A DNA stretch of 64,000 nucleotides, taken from assembly GCF_905475395.1 (NCBI RefSeq), contig NC_058339.1, forward strand, positions 46,075,172-46,139,171, written 5' to 3'. Position 1 is the first letter of the stretch. The number at the start of each line of letters is the position of its first letter. This DNA is from Chrysoperla carnea (taxonomy: Eukaryota; Arthropoda; Insecta; Neuroptera; Chrysopidae). Position numbers and translations under genes: made by a program. The notes under the pieces are model-generated. The model was not told the DNA's origin, made no database searches, and saw nothing but the letters and a program-made list of their open reading frames with translations. Positions 62,501-64,000 of the stretch are shown in pieces.

Positions 62501-62961
62501 TTTTCTTTTTATTTGTGAAATTGAATAAAATTTAGAATCTATTGATCGATTGCCTCATTGAACATACTGTATTCAAATAAACAATATAAATAACAATAGA
62601 CCACACAATACAAAAACACATATCATTTAGTATACATACCTCGCATATAAATGTATGCTGTTCCTCGCATATTTCGTCGTGTTAACACCACTAAATTCAA
62701 AATGTTACCAACAATACCAAAGAAACAAATTGTTGGTAATATAATACCATATGAATAACGACGTAATATTTCTGTACGTGGATCTTCTGGTATACGTTCT
62801 GGTATACCTGATGTTATAAAATCACTAGTGCTACTATCACTTGTACTGCTCTCATTTATTGTTGTAAATGGAAATGAACATAATACAATAATTTCACTAG
62901 ATGTTGCTGTTGTTATTAATGATGTGGGTGATGTTGTTGTCGTATATAATAGTTGCGACAT
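32242..62961 (-). CDS. Class A neuropeptide-type GPCR gene (orphan, B0563.6-like), whole gene span
   Basis: Five coding exons (62961-62640, 46352-46203, 34915-34668, 33088-32801, 32502-32242) join in phase to 1269 nt and 422 residues. The predicted receptor has a Ser/Thr-rich extracellular N-terminus, seven hydrophobic helices, a Cys156-Cys215 pair placed for the conserved disulfide, and ERY (170-172) for the DRY motif. It also has C-V-S-P (314-317) in helix 6 and an Arg-rich third inner loop. NPxxY in helix 7 appears as TFYIY (353-357), lacking the Asn. RRNMRGTAYIYMRGYSAAALL between helices 1 and 2 and LLEVINYSLTFYIYCLFSEDF in helix 7 resemble the FMRFamide-receptor-like group annotated in insects as B0563.6-like or CG33639-like. 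That assignment is from memory and the ligand is unknown. Introns are about 16.3, 11.3, 1.6 and 0.3 kb. Confidence 0.88.
32801..33088 (-). CDS. GPCR coding exon 4: helices 5 and 6
   Basis: This is 96 codons in phase 0 at both ends (ttttag|GTA to CAA|gtaagt), residues 241-336. Helix 5 (ILFKVVPTFLLAGLNLRIMI) is followed by an inner loop rich in Arg (DRRRRM, SRTSGGEEDPRK) and helix 6 (LVLLLGSTSILFLVCVSPMV). The helix 6 motif is C-V-S-P rather than CWxP. Confidence 0.92.
34668..34915 (-). CDS. GPCR coding exon 3: helices 3 and 4, second outer loop
   Basis: It enters in phase 1 at ttcag|GT and leaves in phase 0 at TCA|gtaagt, covering residues 158-240. It holds the ERY motif in VERYVSVCHPG, helix 4 (ITVALIPIFTFIIYLPSVF) and the outer-loop cysteine 215 in EITQCVIG. 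Confidence 0.92.
35318..36032. repeat. ~715-bp near-palindromic element in GPCR intron 2
   Basis: Two arms of about 320 bp are inverted copies. ctataatggctaatagctcg on the left is mirrored by cgagctattagccattatag on the right. catgttctgacatca and ggttcttcaggtt are mirrored too, and ttaatcgaaagaaaata near the centre is mirrored by ttttctttcgattaaata. The outer left end begins atacagggtgg. It has no coding frame, and a transcript would form a long hairpin. It is probably a foldback DNA element. Confidence 0.75.
36725..36880. repeat. Fragment of a common insect repeat
   Basis: It contains attatgaatgtgaaagtaa, ttgtttgtttcttacgct and ttcacgcaaaaactaatga, followed by atagctcata. I know this ordered set of motifs as a frequent dispersed insect repeat, but cannot name the family. 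Confidence 0.4.
38372..38905. repeat. Tandem duplication, unit about 295 bp
   Basis: Unit 1 starts with tgcagagtttctgggatat (38375) and unit 2 with tgcagagtttctgaggtat (about 38671). Both then contain tttagtccgtatctcaaaa, tttttgtactttttgggtca, aaattaccttatatactgag and aatttttttaaggggtac in the same order and spacing. The units differ by scattered changes and a few small gaps. It lies in GPCR intron 2. Confidence 0.75.
42150..42780. repeat. ~630-bp near-palindromic element in GPCR intron 2
   Basis: The arms mirror each other around about 42465. Left tacagctattatgatatctc and cacgccctt pair with right aagggcgtgagacatgataa and tagctgta. Left acgtaagcacgaaatcgaa pairs with right ttcgattacgtgct. 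Left aatggctgta pairs with right tacagccat. It is unrelated in sequence to the palindrome at 35318. Confidence 0.7.
43881..44262 (+). repeat. Dispersed ~380-bp repeat, copy 2 of 3
   Basis: It aligns end to end with 15981-16366 (gtgcgtagtcatagtaggga through aactcacgcacgg) with point changes and small gaps. It lies in GPCR intron 2. A minus-strand frame of 67 codons here is incidental. Confidence 0.7.
46203..46352 (-). CDS. GPCR coding exon 2: helix 2 to start of helix 3
   Basis: This is exactly 50 codons between ttacag|GA and TTTAG|gtatgt, phase 1 at both ends. It encodes SAAALLAIIFAIPFALRVL (helix 2), an outer loop with RWNNFPQAFY, and LELFLGNGCL with the helix 3 cysteine (156). It is too short to stand out as a lone frame, but its phase matches both neighbours, which is strong support. 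Confidence 0.9.
46840..47175 (-). repeat. Copy of the ~800-bp dispersed family, reversed
   Basis: The reverse complement carries the family landmarks: aacggtttacaag-like, gttactcttttacgaactc, gatatctcttttcgttttt and caagtttgtaacgctc in inverse order. It is in GPCR intron 1, 0.5 kb upstream of exon 2. Confidence 0.55.
49030..49235. repeat. Palindromic MITE, copy 2, with clear inverted ends
   Basis: The core is bounded by cagtagttcacatagcgac (49074) and its inverse gtcgctatgtgaactactg (ends about 49181). Between them, tttaacagtcg and attaaaatcta match the copy at 282-520. Outer arms with aaagaaacaagta and an agtcggg tail also match that copy. The CAGT ends beside TA recall Tc1/mariner derivatives, but the target duplication is not clear. 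Confidence 0.65.
50258..50400 (+). repeat. Repeat shared with 54836-54940 in inverted orientation
   Basis: The blocks gtcccaaaaaatgatagctc, cactttgatatt, atttaagaaggagtgt and gtttaattgtgcgtctctgt match the reverse complement of 54836-54925. This copy has about 39 extra bases between the first two blocks. Confidence 0.6.
50401..50540 (-). repeat. MITE of the CCCCCGA...TCGGGGG family, reversed
   Basis: The reverse complement starts aaaaaacccccgacaaat and contains a ctccttgtaaaccgat, a ttagctataaaatgttctc and a cgatgcagacagacgcaga block in family order. The distal end has been replaced by, or merged with, the repeat at 50258. Confidence 0.45.
51180..51510. repeat. Tandem duplication, unit about 170 bp
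   Basis: Both units contain, in order, a caaatttttgacca-like block, aataatcttta, an attcgtacta/attttcgccagtaa block, attttcg-caaaaa, and a long T-run followed by cgtttatatatcgaaaac (51269) or cgcttatatatcgaaaac (51440) and ggtga. Divergence is moderate. It lies in GPCR intron 1. Confidence 0.55.
51590..51720 (+). repeat. Partial MITE of the CCCCCGA...TCGGGGG family
   Basis: Landmarks are cggatacggaacctta, gtagccaagaacactctcca, ttaaatttcgctttcaaaac and agaacttataac. The terminal inverted pair is lost. Confidence 0.4.
52689..52892. repeat. Near-perfect long hairpin (53-bp core arms, 25-nt loop)
   Basis: Core arms 52721-52773 and 52799-52851 are inverted copies with a single difference (tttttgtttg versus ttttttatttg). 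In a plus-strand RNA that difference is still a G:U pair. Shared blocks are tgtatgactacaagtttttt and ctcaaaatttttcgaacttg. AT-rich outer arms extend the fold to about 204 bp. It sits in GPCR intron 1. It may be a young foldback element or a source of double-stranded RNA. It is longer than a standard animal microRNA precursor. Confidence 0.8.
53285..53500 (+). repeat. Diverged MITE of the CCCCCGA...TCGGGGG family
   Basis: It begins with tttaaaaacctccgacaaat and contains gggacctttaactcgcattt, atctaagaatactttcgatt and aaattgcctttttc, then a second partial front half (gaagatcatcgccaattttt). The distal end is missing. Confidence 0.45.
54836..54940 (-). repeat. Repeat shared with 50258-50400, inverted
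   Basis: Its reverse complement matches 50258-50400 through tgatagctctc, cactttgatattgatttaag and aaggagtgttataa. It directly abuts the next repeat at 54947, which suggests one inserted into or beside the other. Confidence 0.6.
54947..55288 (-). repeat. Dispersed ~380-bp repeat, copy 3 of 3
   Basis: Read on the minus strand it runs from attcgttgtgtgcgtagtca through aataaaatcgatgccagcgc to a final caattctata. It shares the extra attcgttgtg start with the copy at 15981, so those two are more complete at this end than 43881. It is in GPCR intron 1. Confidence 0.7.
56234..56518 (-). mobile_element. tRNA-derived SINE, copy 2, with perfect 14-bp target duplication
   Basis: Direct repeats tagtttacacgtta (56234-56247 and 56505-56518) flank a 257-bp element on the minus strand. 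The tRNA-like head has a pol III B box gggttcgattccc, about 35-50 bases into the element, and a degenerate A box over cgcaaccaatt. The body shares gggttggtgtagta, catgaaggaggtacactcag and ccgcggaaaggtggtaaaac with the 8.4-kb copy. The tail gaacagccaatataacc ends in taacctaac units at 56248. It has no poly-A tail. The intact target duplication suggests a fairly recent insertion into GPCR intron 1. Confidence 0.88.
57705..57915 (+). repeat. MITE of the CCCCCGA...TCGGGGG family, best copy
   Basis: It starts tttaaaaagccctcgacaaa and ends gttcgggggttcaagaat, so the ends form an imperfect inverted pair. Inside are aagaacactctccattaaat, atcggttcatccgcttaggc, acgatgccacaggcagacag and caaacttataacacctg. 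It is about 210 bp long with no coding frame of note. Confidence 0.6.
58060..58820 (+). repeat. Long copy of the ~800-bp dispersed family
   Basis: It aligns with 4190-5013 across most of its length, from a gaccaccgtttaacctgggg-like start to acttgggactaaacttaat and an atacatggtataaaa end. The terminal segment is itself duplicated in tandem (about 58725-58767 and 58768-58811). Confidence 0.65.
59290..62320. other. Distal part of GPCR intron 1, no gene seen
   Basis: This is AT-rich intronic DNA. The open frame at 60517-60744 has no convincing start or splice support. I see no repeat family or structured element in the stretch. Confidence 0.4.
62330..62412 (-). repeat. Degenerate tRNA-like SINE head
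   Basis: On the minus strand a B-box-like gagttcaatacccg follows, after about 45 bases, an A-box-like accttatagatcaaaaacgc. T- and A-rich runs follow. It does not fold into a full tRNA and is probably an old SINE of a different family from the 56-kb copy. Confidence 0.35.
62640..62961 (-). CDS. GPCR coding exon 1: N-terminus and helix 1
   Basis: It encodes residues 1-107 plus the first base of codon 108. The chosen start (ATG at 62961, G at -3) opens a Ser/Thr-rich extracellular tail with one N-glycosylation sequon (N36-E-S). Helix 1 is about 70-94 (IILPTICFFGIVGNILNLVV), containing the conserved GN of class A receptors. The frame remains open another 39 codons upstream to an ATG at 63078, but that extension is Lys/Arg-rich and unlike a receptor N-terminus. 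The donor is GCGAG|gtatgt, phase 1. Confidence 0.88.
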
Positions 62962-64000
62962 TACTTCTCCTCTTCTTCTAACACACGGTATTGTTTTTTT
63001 TTTTAACTTAATTTCTTCCCATTTAATTATTTTAGTACTATGAGCAAACCAGTAAAAACTGTAACAATCAAAGCACAAGATAAAGTAAAATAATTTACTA
63101 AATGCTTAGATCAACATCTATTTCGTCGCATTATGTGCTTTTTATTTCTATGGGATTAAAACCACCTTCAAATAATAAAATGTAATAACTCTTCAAATCT
63201 TACGTTCATGCGTCAACGATATTAGTAGAGATTAATAAAAAAAATTCTGACAATACAAAAGTTTAAATGATTTTGAATGATTTTGAATGATTTAAGAAAA
63301 AAAGAATACTGTTATCGAATTAATTTCGTTGAGTTTTTAGTTTAAAAAGAGACAGAAAGCAAAGTTATACATAGGACTAAACGGACAATATAAATCGATA
63401 TTTCTTAAAAATAACTTCGATAACTATATTTGAAACTTTTACATGATAATAATAATTATCTAAATTTTCAGAATTCCACTTTCAACATCAATAAAACAAG
63501 TTATGATATCAATAAATCATGCATCGATAAATTTTATGCATTTAAAGAATATTTTATGTATTCTATTTGAAATAAAATAACAGACGAATGGCAGTCACAA
63601 CGTACTTGCGCAAAGTGTGTTGAATCAATATTTTTTGAGCCGGTTGTTTAAATTTTTGTAACCACGAAAAGATGTCTTGTAAGGACAATTACAAAGTAAA
63701 CAGAGTAAACAGTAAAGAGCTTGAATTGAACGCTCAGTTTGATAAAAATTTCAATATCTTGCCCGCCTTTCTAAACACATTAATATTGATGATGGTGATT
63801 TTCACAAAGTAAATCACTCACATTTTCAAATTTACAGACTTTTTTTACAGAGGAATCTTTTGTTTTTAAAATGTATATTAAATAATGCAACAAATATTTC
63901 CGAATGATTAGGACTTTAATTTCAAGAGTAAGCATTCCGAGAAGAAATGTCATGTATGTTCTATTGCATATATCTGACTTGTAATTGTTACCGTACAGTC
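62962..64000. other. Region upstream of the GPCR start codon
   Basis: It presumably holds the 5' UTR and perhaps an upstream non-coding exon of the receptor gene. I could not identify a promoter or an upstream splice acceptor with confidence. The minus-strand frame continues open to 63078 but looks non-receptor-like. The rest is AT-rich with a short threefold aatgatttt repeat near 63267-63292. Confidence 0.35.

Noticed and set aside
62962..63078. N-terminal extension of the GPCR to the upstream ATG at 63078
   Set aside because: The extra 39 residues are Lys/Arg-rich and Trp-containing, unlike a receptor N-terminus. The ATG at 62961 opens a typical Ser/Thr-rich tail with a glycosylation site.

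Overview
The window is 64 kb of nuclear DNA from an arthropod, most likely an insect. It is AT-rich and gene-poor. Coding sequences are split by GT-AG introns, and there are tRNA-derived SINEs, a 5'-truncated non-LTR retrotransposon and many palindromic, MITE-like elements. I cannot assign an order or species from the sequence alone.

Layout. Positions 1-18.3 kb are mostly dispersed repeats. They contain one credible orphan coding exon on the minus strand (3699-3908, clean splice donor), one weak single-exon candidate (2576-2836) and one unexplained 152-codon open frame (15294-15752). Positions 18.3-26.5 kb hold a compact cluster of four genes: a five-exon sorting nexin 16 homologue (+), a one-exon small membrane protein (-), a three-exon TMEM242 homologue (+), and a three-exon 455-residue helical protein I do not recognise (-). 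Positions 26.5-32.2 kb are repeats and transposon relics: a Helitron-like element, a LINE tail and a minisatellite. From 32.2 to 63.0 kb runs one minus-strand gene for a class A neuropeptide-type GPCR. Its five coding exons were reconstructed with consistent splice phases into a 422-residue seven-helix protein. The first two introns are about 16.3 and 11.3 kb and are filled with repeats, including a 204-bp hairpin, two 0.6-0.7 kb palindromes, a SINE and tandem duplications.

The genes do not form a pathway. SNX16 is an endosomal PX protein, TMEM242 an ATP synthase assembly factor and the GPCR a cell-surface receptor. The most informative transposon finding is a LINE/SINE pair. A truncated LINE copy (12963-13281, 13-bp target duplication) and two tRNA-derived SINEs (8440-8717 and 56248-56504, the latter with a perfect 14-bp target duplication) share the same 3' tail. 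The tail ends in CCTAA-type units in the LINE and the 56-kb SINE, which suggests that this LINE mobilises the SINE. Exon coordinates were worked out by hand from splice signals and reading phase. Repeat boundaries are approximate unless a target duplication is given.
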